Below, piece by piece: positions 6,842-15,885 of a stretch of DNA of 32,627 nucleotides. The first letter of the stretch is position 1; every line of letters starts with the position of its first letter. The stretch covers positions 1 through 32,627 of the forward strand of contig JAFDXH010000126.1 of NCBI GenBank assembly GCA_018268075.1. The letters run 5' to 3'. The notes under the pieces were generated by a model. That model saw nothing but the letters and a program-made list of their open reading frames with translations. It was not told the origin of the DNA and did no database searches. The translations under genes and the position numbers were made by a program. The stretch comes from Bacteroidota bacterium (GTDB lineage: Bacteria > Bacteroidota > Bacteroidia > Chitinophagales > Chitinophagaceae).

Positions 6842-8247
6842 TGCCGCCTGCCTCAAATAAGAGATTACATACCCGTGTATATGCAATATGCGATTGCGTG
6901 GCTGCCATTATCACTTGGGTGATTCTGACAACTATCAATTCAGACTTTTTTTTAAATTTTTTCCCGGTTAATTCAGGAATCTTTCCGGGTATTTTTTTGT
7001 ATCCTGCGCTTTGGCTTATCATCTACCACCTTTATGGCAGCTATAAATATATTTATTACAAATCGCGCGTAATCGAATTATTCAGCACTTTCATAAGCAC
7101 ATTTATAGGTGCAGTAGTATTATTTCTTATTTGGATTTATTTTAAGAGCGGGAAAGATAACAGTATCACCTATCAGGAGTTCCTATTTGTTTTTATTACA
7201 CAGTTTTTTATCACCTACCTATTTCGGTTTTTAGTATTATCGTACGCCCACCGTCAGTTACAGCAGGAAGCTGTATGGTTCAATACTTTAATTGTAGGCA
7301 ATCAAAAAAAGGCGCTGGAGCTTTATAATTCTATCATAAACAATCCTGAAAAAACCGGATATAGAATTCATGGAGTTGTTATTAGCGGCTTTGAAAACCT
7401 AAACGAAACAACTACCTCTATAAATGTGCCTGCTATTATTAATGATCTTTCTTCAGCAATAGATGAACTGGCTATAGAAGAAGTAATTATTGCACTTCAA
7501 AATTATGACAGAAAGGAAATCGAAAACCTGTTGCAGGTTCTCACAGAGAAACAAGTAAACATAAAAATATTACCAGACAGAGTAGATATGTTGAGTGGTT
7601 TTGTACGAAGCACAAATGTGATGGGTACCCCATTAATAGATATCAATACCGGCTTGATGAATGCCTGGCAGCAAAATATAAAAAGGCTTGTGGATATGAT
7701 TGCCGCCACTACTGCTTTTATTGTATTATCCCCCTTAATAATTTACACTGCCATCCGCACGCACTTTTCTTCTAATGGAAGTATTTTTTATTTGCAAGAG
7801 AGAATAGGTTACAAGGGAAGGCCCTTTAGAATTATTAAATTCCGGTCGATGATAACTGGGGCAGAAAAAAATGGACCATTACTAAGTAGTGATAATGATG
7901 ACAGAATCACAAAGTGGGGCAAGGTAATGAGAAGGTGGAGACTGGACGAACTTCCACAGCTTTGGAACATTATAAAAGGCGAAATGAGCCTTGTAGGGCC
8001 GCGGCCAGAAAGGAAATACTTTATTGATCAGATAGTGAAGGAACATCCAGAATTTAAACTCTTATTAAAAGTAAAGCCCGGCCTCACCAGTTGGGGAATG
8101 GTAAAATTTGGCTATGCAGAAAATGTGGAGGAAATGGAGGAGCGAATGAAATATGACATATTGTATATAGAAAATATTTCGCTGGCGCTTGACTTTAAAA
8201 TCATGATTCATACTATTAGGATTATCCTTTTAGGAAAAGGAAAATAA
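6841..8247 (+). CDS. Polyprenyl-phosphate sugar-1-phosphate transferase (WcaJ/WbaP-type)
   Basis: A 468-aa protein of typical length for the exopolysaccharide polyprenyl glycosylphosphotransferase family. The N-terminal half has four to five transmembrane helices followed by a CoA-binding-like cytosolic domain ([22 protein letters not shown]). A further membrane helix precedes the catalytic domain, with [32 protein letters not shown] and [10 protein letters not shown], all signature elements. It transfers a hexose-1-phosphate to undecaprenyl phosphate, the first step of a lipid-linked repeat unit for exopolysaccharide or O-antigen. Translationally coupled to the oxidoreductase. No other polysaccharide genes follow here, but gmd lies ~19 kb downstream. 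Confidence 0.95.
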   Translation: MPPASNKRLHTRVYAICDCVAAIITWVILTTINSDFFLNFFPVNSGIFPGIFLYPALWLIIYHLYGSYKYIYYKSRVIELFSTFISTFIGAVVLFLIWIYFKSGKDNSITYQEFLFVFITQFFITYLFRFLVLSYAHRQLQQEAVWFNTLIVGNQKKALELYNSIINNPEKTGYRIHGVVISGFENLNETTTSINVPAIINDLSSAIDELAIEEVIIALQNYDRKEIENLLQVLTEKQVNIKILPDRVDMLSGFVRSTNVMGTPLIDINTGLMNAWQQNIKRLVDMIAATTAFIVLSPLIIYTAIRTHFSSNGSIFYLQERIGYKGRPFRIIKFRSMITGAEKNGPLLSSDNDDRITKWGKVMRRWRLDELPQLWNIIKGEMSLVGPRPERKYFIDQIVKEHPEFKLLLKVKPGLTSWGMVKFGYAENVEEMEERMKYDILYIENISLALDFKIMIHTIRIILLGKGK

Positions 8248-8279
8248 ATTTTAAATATTGAGCTATTCAATACATTAAT

Positions 8280-8621
8280 ATGCCCTCTTCAATTAAAACA
8301 ATTTTCATGAAATCGAGGCACTATTACATCACCATCCTTTCTGCCCTATTTCTATTTGCATTCGTAATTTTTATTGCCTTTACTACTAATTGGCACCACC
8401 TAAATAGCGCTGCTTTGTCTGTGGTATTTATAATTTATTTTTCATGGCAGGCAATTAAAAAGTATAAAGAAAGAAATCAGAAAATCGTGTATGACTACCG
8501 AAGAATCTTGGCAGCATTAGGTCTTGCGTTGCTAATGGCGGGGCTACTTATTTTTGCAGGTACTATTTTAAAATCCAAACCATTAACTCCGGCTCAGAAG
8601 GAAAAATTAATTGTAAAATAA
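8280..8621 (+). CDS. Small three-helix membrane protein, function unknown
   Basis: A 113-aa protein with hydrophobic stretches at about residues 17-34, 42-56 and 76-95, and a basic linker (KKYKERNQKIVYDYRR) between the second and third. No family recognised. Start taken at ATG 8280; an in-frame ATG at 8307 would shorten it by nine residues. It lies 32 nt after the sugar transferase, so co-transcription is possible. Confidence 0.6.
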   Translation: MPSSIKTIFMKSRHYYITILSALFLFAFVIFIAFTTNWHHLNSAALSVVFIIYFSWQAIKKYKERNQKIVYDYRRILAALGLALLMAGLLIFAGTILKSKPLTPAQKEKLIVK

Positions 8622-8753
8622 GATGGCACATTTTAGTTCTCGGAAGGGAAAGAATTTGCAGTCAAACAGAAAATCATATTTTTCAATTATATACCACCAT
8701 TTTAAGCCATTCAGGTTGCCCACCTGATGTATTTACCTGAAAGAACAAAAATT

Positions 8754-8884
8754 CTATCGGTAAGGCCGTATTTCTAATGGTCGCATTGTAGAAATGCTTG
8801 AGGGCGGTGAAAACACTACCTACGGCGGCCTCGGCAGGCGACTTCACTAACCGGCGATAATTTGAAATGCGACCTATCGGCCTT
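8754..8884. repeat. GC-rich nested inverted-repeat element (REP-like or structured RNA)
   Basis: Nested perfect arms are seen: AAGGCCG (8762-8768) with CGGCCTT (8878-8884), and GGTCGCATT (8779-8787) with AATGCGACC (8866-8874). An inner GTGAA (8807-8811) with TTCAC (8843-8847) may extend the fold. CTATCGG also occurs as a direct repeat at 8754 and 8874. The core 8800-8856 is about 65% G+C by hand count, against clearly AT-rich flanks. This looks like a dispersed palindromic element or miniature mobile element; a structured RNA is the alternative. Only one copy is present in this window. Confidence 0.5.
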
Positions 8885-8910
8885 GGCTTTGCTTTTATTT
8901 TTTATATTTG
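8883..8910 (+). promoter_or_regulatory. Promoter of the M1 peptidase gene
   Basis: TTG (8883-8885) and TATATTTG (8903-8910) are 17 nt apart, an exact TTG/TAnnTTTG match. The -33 part overlaps the last arm of the palindromic element. The TTG start codon at 8928 is 17 nt after the -7 element. Confidence 0.55.
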
Positions 8911-8927
8911 GTAAAATTTAATCTGTC

Positions 8928-11834
8928 TTGAAAAAACTGCTTGTAGCCGCATTACTGATTTTTAGTATTTCATCAGGTTATTGCCAGGATAATTATTTTC
9001 AACAACGAGCTGATTTTAAAATTGATGTAACCCTGAATGACATCAACCAAACTTTAGATGGATTTGAAACCATATCCTATACCAATAATTCATCTGACAC
9101 ACTCAATTATATTTGGTTTCACCTATGGGCCAATGCCTTTAAAAATGATCGTACCGCTTTTAGTGAGCAAATTCTTCAATCAGGGAAAACTGATTTTTAT
9201 TTTAGTAATGAAACCCAGCGTGGATACATTAATCGGCTTGACTTCAAAGTAAACGGCATTACCGCTGCATGGAAAGATCATCAGCAGTATATTGATGTGA
9301 TTCAGTTAATATTACCCTCCCCTCTTCTACCCGGTAAGTCAATCATTATTACTACTCCTTTTCATGAAAAAATTCCGGAAAATTTTTCAAGAGGCGGCCA
9401 CAAAGGTCACAGTTATCAAATTACTCAGTGGTATCCTAAGCCGGCAGTATATGACCGTAATGGATGGCACGAAATGCCCTATTTGGAGCAAGGAGAATTT
9501 TATGCAGATTTTGGAAATTATGAAGTGAATATTACAGTTCCATCCACATTTGTAGTAGCTGCTACCGGTAGCCTGAAAAATGAAGAAGAGTTAAAATGGC
9601 TTCTTGAAAAGAAAGGACAAAAAAGTGCTGAAGTCCGTTCCTCAAAAGCATTAATAGCACCAGACGGCAAAAAGCACCCGGTGCAAAAAAAGTCCATTTC
9701 AAAAAAGAAATCGGATATAAAATCTGGTTTTGAAGATGATGATGCACCTACCACATTTAAACAAAACAGTAGAACAAAAACCCTTACCTATCTGCAAGAT
9801 AATATTCACGATTTTGCCTGGTTTGCAGATAAGGACTTTAAAGTTTTTCATGACACATTACAGCTAAATCCCAAAAAAACAATAGACTTATTTGCATTTT
9901 ACAAGCCCGCTTCCAAAGAATTTTGGCACAATAGCATTTCTACCATTAAGAATACAATTATTTCAAGAAGTAAATGGGTAGGCGAATATCCGTACAACAC
10001 CTTGAGTGTAGTAGAAGCGCCGATGGCCATAGGTGGTGGAATGGAGTATCCTACATTGGCTGCCATATCGCCCATAGCAGACGAAGACGTGTTAAATAGC
10101 GTAATTGAGCATGAAGTAGGTCACAATTGGTTTTACGGAATCTTAGCAAGTAATGAAAGAAAATCCCCTTGGATGGATGAAGGGATGAACAGCTATTATG
10201 ACAACCGATATGACACTTTTTTCAATACCCATAATTCAGAAAATATAAAAAAAGGATTTCTCGAAAAAAGGCTTCCAGAAGATTATGAACACTTTGTGTA
10301 CCGTACACAAATTGAAACAAAAAAAGACCAACCCATCATCACAAGCTCCGAAACATTTTCTGAAACCAATTACGAAGTAATTGCTTATTATAAAACTGCA
10401 TTATGGATGAGCCACCTTGAACAATATCTTGGCAAGTCCACTTTTGATAAAAGCATGCAGGCATATTTTAATCAATGGAAATTTAAACACCCTTCGCTTG
10501 CTGATTTTAAGCAAACAATCAAAGATGAAAGTGGAAGGAATGTTGATTCGCTTTTCGCATTATTATTCACCAAAGGATACCTACAAGTACCTCAGAAAAA
10601 AAGTTTAAAAGTAACATCCTTCTTTAATTTTAATAATACAGATCGTTTCAATTACCTTTTCTTATCGCCCGCCATTGGCTATAATTATTACGACAAATTA
10701 ATGCTCGGTGGCATTGCACATAATTACACAATACCAGAGCCATCACTTCATTATTTCATCGCAGCAATGTATGGTACAGGTAGCAAAAAATTGGATGCCA
10801 TAGGTAGAATAGGTTATAACATCATGAGTTACGGACCTTTAAGAAAAACTGAAATTTCTTTAAGTGCTGAAAAATTCACGATGGATGAGTTTACCGACTC
10901 TATAGGCAATAAAAATTATCTTGGCTTTTCAAAATTAGTACCGTCAGTAAAAATTAATTTCAGAAATAAAAATGCCAATAGTTCTTTGAATAAATGGATA
11001 CAATGGAAAACTTTTTTTATTACAGAAGAGCAGCTTCTCTTTACTCGTGATACAGTAAATCAACAAGATGTAATTTCTTTTCCTAAGGCGAGTAGGTATC
11101 TGAATCAACTTACTTTGGCAATAGAAAATAATCGTGTCCTATATCCCTACTCCGCAAACATTGTTGGCGAGCAAGGTGAAAATTTTATCAGATTAGGTTT
11201 TACCGGAAAATACTATTTTAATTATCCAAAAGGGGGAGGCGTAGTAGCTCGGCTCTTTGCCGGAAAATTTATTTACCTGGGTGATAAAACTTCATTCAAA
11301 CAGTTTGAGACTGATCGCTATCACCTGAATATGACGGGCGCCAATGGCTATGAAGACTACACCTACAGCAATTATTTTTTGGGACGCAATGAGTTTGAAA
11401 AACTTCCTTCACAACAGATAATGATACGGGATGGTGGGTTTAAAGTACGCACCGACCTGCTCTCCTCAAAAATAGGAAAGACCGATGATTGGTTGGCTGC
11501 ATTAAATTTATCTACAACAATTCCACCTAAAATAAATCCATTGGAAGTTTTGCCCTTAAAAATCAACCTCAAAGCTTTTTTGGATATAGGCACTTATGCC
11601 GAAGCCTGGAAAAATAATGCACAGACAGGAAAATTTGTTTATGATGCGGGGCTGCAACTTTCAATATTAAAGCAAAGCATCAATATTTATATTCCAATTT
11701 TATATAGTAAAGTATATAGCGACTATTTTAAACAAACCATCGAAAAGAAAAAACGATTCTGGAATTCTATTTCGTTTAGTATAGATTTTCAAAAAATAAA
11801 ATGGAAAGAAATTTTAGGGTTTTCAGGCCTTTAA
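8928..11834 (+). CDS. M1-family zinc metallopeptidase with C-terminal beta-barrel-like domain
   Basis: A 968-aa protein with a signal peptide (KKLLVAALLIFSISSGYCQ). An aminopeptidase-N-like N domain is followed by GGGMEYP (369-375, the exopeptidase substrate motif), the zinc site HEVGH (395-399) and Glu418 as third ligand, giving the canonical HEXXH-18-E spacing. A charged linker at about 225-280 (KKSISKKKSDIKS) interrupts the N domain. After about residue 590 the sequence changes to alternating aromatic/polar strands (e.g. YLFLSPAIGYNYYDKLMLGG) and ends in further strands (FWNSISFSIDF), as in outer-membrane beta-barrels. This suggests a peptidase displayed on the outer membrane. It starts at TTG 8928; a signal peptide begins immediately there and no ATG fits. 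Confidence 0.93.
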   Translation: MKKLLVAALLIFSISSGYCQDNYFQQRADFKIDVTLNDINQTLDGFETISYTNNSSDTLNYIWFHLWANAFKNDRTAFSEQILQSGKTDFYFSNETQRGYINRLDFKVNGITAAWKDHQQYIDVIQLILPSPLLPGKSIIITTPFHEKIPENFSRGGHKGHSYQITQWYPKPAVYDRNGWHEMPYLEQGEFYADFGNYEVNITVPSTFVVAATGSLKNEEELKWLLEKKGQKSAEVRSSKALIAPDGKKHPVQKKSISKKKSDIKSGFEDDDAPTTFKQNSRTKTLTYLQDNIHDFAWFADKDFKVFHDTLQLNPKKTIDLFAFYKPASKEFWHNSISTIKNTIISRSKWVGEYPYNTLSVVEAPMAIGGGMEYPTLAAISPIADEDVLNSVIEHEVGHNWFYGILASNERKSPWMDEGMNSYYDNRYDTFFNTHNSENIKKGFLEKRLPEDYEHFVYRTQIETKKDQPIITSSETFSETNYEVIAYYKTALWMSHLEQYLGKSTFDKSMQAYFNQWKFKHPSLADFKQTIKDESGRNVDSLFALLFTKGYLQVPQKKSLKVTSFFNFNNTDRFNYLFLSPAIGYNYYDKLMLGGIAHNYTIPEPSLHYFIAAMYGTGSKKLDAIGRIGYNIMSYGPLRKTEISLSAEKFTMDEFTDSIGNKNYLGFSKLVPSVKINFRNKNANSSLNKWIQWKTFFITEEQLLFTRDTVNQQDVISFPKASRYLNQLTLAIENNRVLYPYSANIVGEQGENFIRLGFTGKYYFNYPKGGGVVARLFAGKFIYLGDKTSFKQFETDRYHLNMTGANGYEDYTYSNYFLGRNEFEKLPSQQIMIRDGGFKVRTDLLSSKIGKTDDWLAALNLSTTIPPKINPLEVLPLKINLKAFLDIGTYAEAWKNNAQTGKFVYDAGLQLSILKQSINIYIPILYSKVYSDYFKQTIEKKKRFWNSISFSIDFQKIKWKEILGFSGL

Positions 11835-11847
11835 TTAACTGCCCCCA

Positions 11848-12762
11848 ATGGTCAAATATATTATTCATAATAAAATAAACTTTAAGAAGTGGGATGAATG
11901 TATAGAACAATCAATGAACGGAGTTATCTATGCAAAAAGCCTTTATTTAGACAATATGAGCCCGGGCTGGGATGCCCTCATCTTAGGCGACTACGAGGCT
12001 GTGATGCCTGTAACCTGGCGTAAAAAATGGCGCTTAAAATATTTGGCACAACCTGCATTTAGCCAACAGTTAGGAATATTTTATAGAAAAAAATTACCCC
12101 TGACTTCTGTTCATTTATTTTTAGAAGAGTTGAAAAGAAAATTTTTACTGATTGATATCAACCTAAATCATGGGAATTCAATTTTAAAACAACTGCCCCA
12201 AAAATGCAATTTGATTATAGACCTCAAAAACCCATTTGATGAAACAAAAAAAGGATTCAGGAAGGATCTTATCACTCGGGCTATAAAACATAAATTAGAT
12301 TATAATAATTCGGATGACTACCGATTGGCTATCAGGTTTTTTAGGGAGATCTATGCAGAAATAAATGGTGTTCGCCGGCAGGATTACCTCCAACTTAGTA
12401 AATTGTGCAAGCAATTATTACTTCAAGAATTGTTACTTGTTCCTTGTGTTAAAGGCACCGATGGCCAATTGCTTTCAATTGCATTGCTTATAAAGGATAA
12501 AAAAAGAATTTATTATATTTTGGGTGCTAGCTCTGCCAAAGGAAGGCGCGAAGATGCCAATGCCTATTTAATTTATGAAACAATAAAACAATTTAGTGAA
12601 ACAAAATTGCTTTTTGATTTTGAAGGTTCAGACCATCCACAGATAAAATCTTTTTTTAAAAAATTTGGCGCCATGGAAGAGCTTTACCCTTTCTACCAAT
12701 ACAATAATCTACCTGCTCCCTATAAATTAATCAAAAATTTCAAAGAGAGATTTTCAAGATAA
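11848..12762 (+). CDS. GNAT/FemAB-like acyltransferase candidate
   Basis: A 304-aa soluble protein starting 13 nt after the peptidase stop. Features seen: SPGWDALILGDYEAVMPVTWRKKW near residues 38-60, a repeat-like second half with LLSIALLIKDKKRIYYILGA and LLFDFEGSDHPQIKSFFKKFGA near the C terminus. The last two segments are typical of the acceptor half of FemAB/GNAT-fold enzymes that attach amino acids or acyl groups. I do not recognise a named family, and the acyl donor is unknown. It converges with ispD, with only 6 nt between the two stops. Confidence 0.6.
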   Translation: MVKYIIHNKINFKKWDECIEQSMNGVIYAKSLYLDNMSPGWDALILGDYEAVMPVTWRKKWRLKYLAQPAFSQQLGIFYRKKLPLTSVHLFLEELKRKFLLIDINLNHGNSILKQLPQKCNLIIDLKNPFDETKKGFRKDLITRAIKHKLDYNNSDDYRLAIRFFREIYAEINGVRRQDYLQLSKLCKQLLLQELLLVPCVKGTDGQLLSIALLIKDKKRIYYILGASSAKGRREDANAYLIYETIKQFSETKLLFDFEGSDHPQIKSFFKKFGAMEELYPFYQYNNLPAPYKLIKNFKERFSR

Positions 12763-12768
12763 AATAAT

Positions 12769-13443
12769 TCAGGATTCTCTTTGCTCAATTATGTATTCAG
12801 CCAACTTTAAATCAAGTGGTGTAGTAATCTTAAAATTCAGTTCTTCGCCGGCTACCAAATGTACCTTTAATCCATAAGCTTCTACCACTGAGGCATCATC
12901 TGTAAACTGGCTTTTATATTCAATTTTATAAGCAGGAATTAATATTTTACTATGGAAGGTTTGCGGTGTCTGTATTAGCCGGATAGCATCTCTGTTGATG
13001 CTTTTATTTTCATTCTTCTTTACCATACGAAGGCTATCCTTGCACTCAGTAGCAGGAATGGCCGTCCCATACTGAACCGCATTCTCATAGCAAGTATGTA
13101 TAAGCGATGGCGTAATCAGGCACCTTACTCCGTCATGAACGAAAATAATATGCTCTCCCTTTACGAGTGCAAGTCCATTTTGAACCGAATGAAAGCGAGT
13201 TTCGCCCCCCTGGCAAATAGATATTTTTGATTTTTCAAAAAAACCATCAATGATTTCCTGCCCTTTAGAAATGTGCTCTGCCGGCAACACCAAAATAACT
13301 TTTAGATCGTCATAACTATTAAAAAAAGCCTCCAAAGTATAATACAATAGTGGCTTCCCACTAATAAGTAAAAATTGCTTAGGTACATCACTATTCATCC
13401 GGATCCCGGTTCCTGCAGCTACTATCAGTGCAACTTTTTGCAT
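12769..13443 (-). CDS. ispD: 2-C-methyl-D-erythritol 4-phosphate cytidylyltransferase
   Basis: A 224-aa protein. IspD transfers CMP from CTP to methylerythritol phosphate in the MEP isoprenoid pathway. The nucleotide-binding N terminus (ALIVAAGTGIRM, then VPKQFLLISGKPLL), HIIFVHDGVRCL, AIPATECKDSLR, LIQTPQTFH and FTDDASVVEAYG are all family motifs, and ITTPLDLKLAEYI closes the enzyme. Length is normal. Start at 13443 matches the beginning of the first strand. A TAnnTTTG element lies 1 nt before the ATG, so the mRNA is probably leaderless. It is divergent from the DUF4230 pair. Confidence 0.96.
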   Translation of the reverse strand: MQKVALIVAAGTGIRMNSDVPKQFLLISGKPLLYYTLEAFFNSYDDLKVILVLPAEHISKGQEIIDGFFEKSKISICQGGETRFHSVQNGLALVKGEHIIFVHDGVRCLITPSLIHTCYENAVQYGTAIPATECKDSLRMVKKNENKSINRDAIRLIQTPQTFHSKILIPAYKIEYKSQFTDDASVVEAYGLKVHLVAGEELNFKITTPLDLKLAEYIIEQRES

Positions 13444-13444
13444 A

Positions 13445-13452
13445 CAAAATTA
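13445..13452 (-). promoter_or_regulatory. -7-type element directly abutting the ispD start
   Basis: Read on the minus strand, TAATTTTG ends 1 nt before the ispD ATG. TTG is found 24 nt further upstream (13477-13479), close to the usual -33 spacing. It predicts a leaderless transcript. Confidence 0.45.
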
Positions 13453-13535
13453 TAGATAATGGTAAAAAATGTATTTCAAAGATAATTTTTATAAAGGAAT
13501 ACAAAAACAGTTCAGCGCAATTTGTACATTGCAAT

Positions 13536-14105
13536 ATGCGACGGATTGTTTTCCCTATACTGGTACTAATATTTATAAACATTGCCTGCTCACACAAAAG
13601 TGAACAAGCCAGAATGGAAGAGGTGCTGGCACTGAAAAATATGAGTGAACTGGCTACGGCAGAATATGTGGTTACCAAAATTATCAAAGCCAACGACAAT
13701 AATACCTGGTACAAGGCAGGAGACAGAAAAATATTAATGAGCTGCAAAGCTTCGCTGGTAGCGGGTATAGATCTTTCTAAACTTACTGTCAATCAAATAA
13801 AAACTAATGGTGAGCAAATCTCTATTACTTTGCCACGGGCTCATCTTATATACATAAATATCAAACCGGAAGATATTAAAACGGCATACCAGCAGGTTTC
13901 CTTTTTCAGGGATCAGTTTTCATCTGAAGAGAAAAACCAATTGGCAGCGCAAGCTCAAAAACAAATTACAGATGCAATTGATTCTATAGGTATTCTAAAT
14001 TCTGCAGAAACAAATGCCACTTTATTTATCAATAATTTTTTGCAAAAGCTGGGCTATAAAAACATACAAATAAATTTCAACAATCAATCAAATCCATTAC
14101 AATAG
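13536..14105 (+). CDS. DUF4230 lipoprotein
   Basis: A 189-aa protein. A lipoprotein signal is present: RRIVFPILVLIFINIAC, with lipobox cysteine at residue 18. The mature part follows the DUF4230 pattern: an early ELATAEYVVTKII segment, an AGIDLSKLTVNQI stretch, ITLPRAHLI and a long C-terminal amphipathic helix (KNQLAAQAQKQITDAI). Function of the family is unknown. I moved the start from 13428 to ATG 13536, because the lipobox fits and the upstream stretch overlaps ispD regulatory DNA. The next gene starts immediately after the stop. Confidence 0.82.
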   Translation: MRRIVFPILVLIFINIACSHKSEQARMEEVLALKNMSELATAEYVVTKIIKANDNNTWYKAGDRKILMSCKASLVAGIDLSKLTVNQIKTNGEQISITLPRAHLIYINIKPEDIKTAYQQVSFFRDQFSSEEKNQLAAQAQKQITDAIDSIGILNSAETNATLFINNFLQKLGYKNIQINFNNQSNPLQ

Positions 14106-14732
14106 ATGAGAAATTTATTTAAAAAATATATATGGATTATTGCAGGACTTCTGTTGATTATTTTATTGTTTTCAAAAATAAACTGGTTGCCATCCATTAA
14201 AAATTTATTCAAAAGTAAGCCGGTAGTTATAGAATCAACACCCATTGTAATCCGTGAAATAAAATCACTTTCAAACTTAATAACCATAGCCTTTACTGAT
14301 GAAATAGTGATGGATACTGCGCAAATTGGAGAAGGCCTGCCCGATATATTACCTCTTGGAATTACTACCACTTTAGTCCCCTCAGTTAAAAAATTGGTTA
14401 TAATAGGGCGAGGAAAAATTGTAGCCGGTACAGATTTGAGTAAGATAACCTCAGGTGATGTAATGGTTTCCGGCGATTCGGTTCATATAGTTATACCCCA
14501 TGCTGGTATTTTACAAACTATTTTAAACCCATCAGATTTTGAAACATTTATTGAAGAAGGGAAATGGAGTGAAGCGGCAGTAACTGCGTTGAAAATTAAA
14601 ATTAGAAATAAAATAAATGAGCATGCGATACAGCAGAACATTCCTGAAAAAGCCGATGAAAGGTGCAAATTAATTTTAGAAAATTATTTAACCAACACAG
14701 GGTTTAAGGAAGTAGCTATTACTTTTAAGTGA
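14106..14732 (+). CDS. DUF4230 membrane-anchored protein
   Basis: A 208-aa paralogue of the preceding gene. It has one N-terminal helix (WIIAGLLLIILLF) and then the same plan: IKSLSNLITIAFTDEIV, AGTDLSKITSGDV, HIVIPHAGIL and a C-terminal helix. The first copy is a lipoprotein, this one a single-pass anchored protein. The genes abut with zero spacing (TAG then ATG), so they are surely translated from one mRNA. Function unknown. Confidence 0.82.
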   Translation: MRNLFKKYIWIIAGLLLIILLFSKINWLPSIKNLFKSKPVVIESTPIVIREIKSLSNLITIAFTDEIVMDTAQIGEGLPDILPLGITTTLVPSVKKLVIIGRGKIVAGTDLSKITSGDVMVSGDSVHIVIPHAGILQTILNPSDFETFIEEGKWSEAAVTALKIKIRNKINEHAIQQNIPEKADERCKLILENYLTNTGFKEVAITFK

Positions 14733-14798
14733 TTTATAAGTTGAATCTTCCTTACAATAAAAAACATGAATTTTTAATTTAGCGCTGCATCAGTGATG

Positions 14799-15749
14799 CT
14801 AACTACCATAAATAGCAATCAAGTTTTCTCCCTCACTATTTTTTAAGCCTCTATACATGCCTGCACTGTTAAAAACCAATGCAGCATTGCCATTGGCATC
14901 CATTCCTATTAACCCACCATCGCCATTTAAAGCAACAAGTTTTTTTAATACTACTTCCTCGCACGCTTGCTGCAGTGTCAGATTTTTATATTCCATCAGG
15001 CAGCTTACATCGTAGGCGGCTACAGCTTTTATAAATATTTCTCCATGCCCTGTGCAGGAAATTGCACAAGTATTGTTATTAGCATAGGTGCCTACCCCAA
15101 TCATGGGGCTATCGCCTATGCGGCCATAGCGCTTATTGGTCATGCCCCCGGTAGAAGTGGCAGCAGCCAGGTTTCCATCGCTATCGCAGGCCACGGCGCC
15201 TACCGTGCCAAATTTTTTATCTTTCATTAATCCTACCAGTTTATCAGACTTGTGGTCTAATTGATACAGGTCGCTATCTCTTATTTCGCGCCACTGATCA
15301 TAACGATATTGTGAATAAAAATATTCATCCGGTTCAAGTTTGATTCCCTGCTTGATTGCAAAATCGTTGGCGCCCTTGCCACTTAGAAAAACATGTCCAC
15401 TGTGCAACATTACTTCTTCGGCCAACTCTATCGGGTTCCGTATATTTCTTACTCCGGCTATGGCACCGGCATTCAAAGTGCTGCCATCCATTATTGCTGC
15501 ATCCAATTCATTTACCCCTTTTTTTGTAAAAACTGCGCCCTTCCCGGCATTAAACAAGGCATTATCCTCCATCATTACTACTGCTGCTTTTACAGCATTC
15601 ATGGCTGAGCCGCCCTCTTCAAGCACAGCATATCCTGCATTTAGTGATTCTTGTAATGCCTCTCTGTAGGCCTCCTCCAATTCATTGGTCATATCTTCTT
15701 TAAGTATGGTGCCCGCGCCACCATGAATTGCAATTGAATATTTGTGCAT
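14799..15749 (-). CDS. Isoaspartyl peptidase / L-asparaginase (Ntn hydrolase)
   Basis: A 316-aa protein of the plant-type asparaginase (Asparaginase_2) family. It starts SIAIHGGAGTI and shows GKGAVFTKKGVNELDAAIMDG, then KKFGTVGAVACDS where Thr182 is the autocleavage nucleophile, followed by TSTGGMTNKRYGRIGDSPMIG. It self-processes into two chains and hydrolyses beta-aspartyl dipeptides or asparagine. No signal peptide, so it is cytoplasmic. Upstream TAnnTTTG at 15766-15773 with TTG spacing of 21 gives it its own promoter. Confidence 0.95.
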   Translation of the reverse strand: MHKYSIAIHGGAGTILKEDMTNELEEAYREALQESLNAGYAVLEEGGSAMNAVKAAVVMMEDNALFNAGKGAVFTKKGVNELDAAIMDGSTLNAGAIAGVRNIRNPIELAEEVMLHSGHVFLSGKGANDFAIKQGIKLEPDEYFYSQYRYDQWREIRDSDLYQLDHKSDKLVGLMKDKKFGTVGAVACDSDGNLAAATSTGGMTNKRYGRIGDSPMIGVGTYANNNTCAISCTGHGEIFIKAVAAYDVSCLMEYKNLTLQQACEEVVLKKLVALNGDGGLIGMDANGNAALVFNSAGMYRGLKNSEGENLIAIYGS

Positions 15750-15765
15750 GGAAAATAATTTTTAT

Positions 15766-15797
15766 CAAAAATAAATGATGCATAAATAATTATGTCA
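15766..15797 (-). promoter_or_regulatory. Promoter of the isoaspartyl peptidase gene
   Basis: Minus strand: TTG (15797-15795) and TATTTTTG (15773-15766) separated by 21 nt, matching TTG-N17-23-TAnnTTTG. The ATG at 15749 is 16 nt downstream of the -7 element. Confidence 0.5.
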
Positions 15798-15885
15798 ATT
15801 TTTATGCAAAGAATAATTCGTCTTTAAAGAAAAATAAATAAACGATACAAAAATCTATTCACAAAAAACAGAATGGGATATCATA

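Larger units (their letters stand above)
8622..8927. other. Intergenic region with GC-rich inverted-repeat element
   Basis: The first ~130 bases are ordinary AT-rich DNA. Bases 8754-8884 hold the structured GC-rich element listed separately, followed by the promoter of the M1 peptidase gene. Confidence 0.6.

Noticed and set aside
8794-8850. 18-codon ATG frame (MLEGGENTTYGGLGRRLH) inside the GC-rich palindromic element
   Set aside because: Too short and located in the palindrome core; the base pattern is explained by the structured element, so no peptide is claimed.
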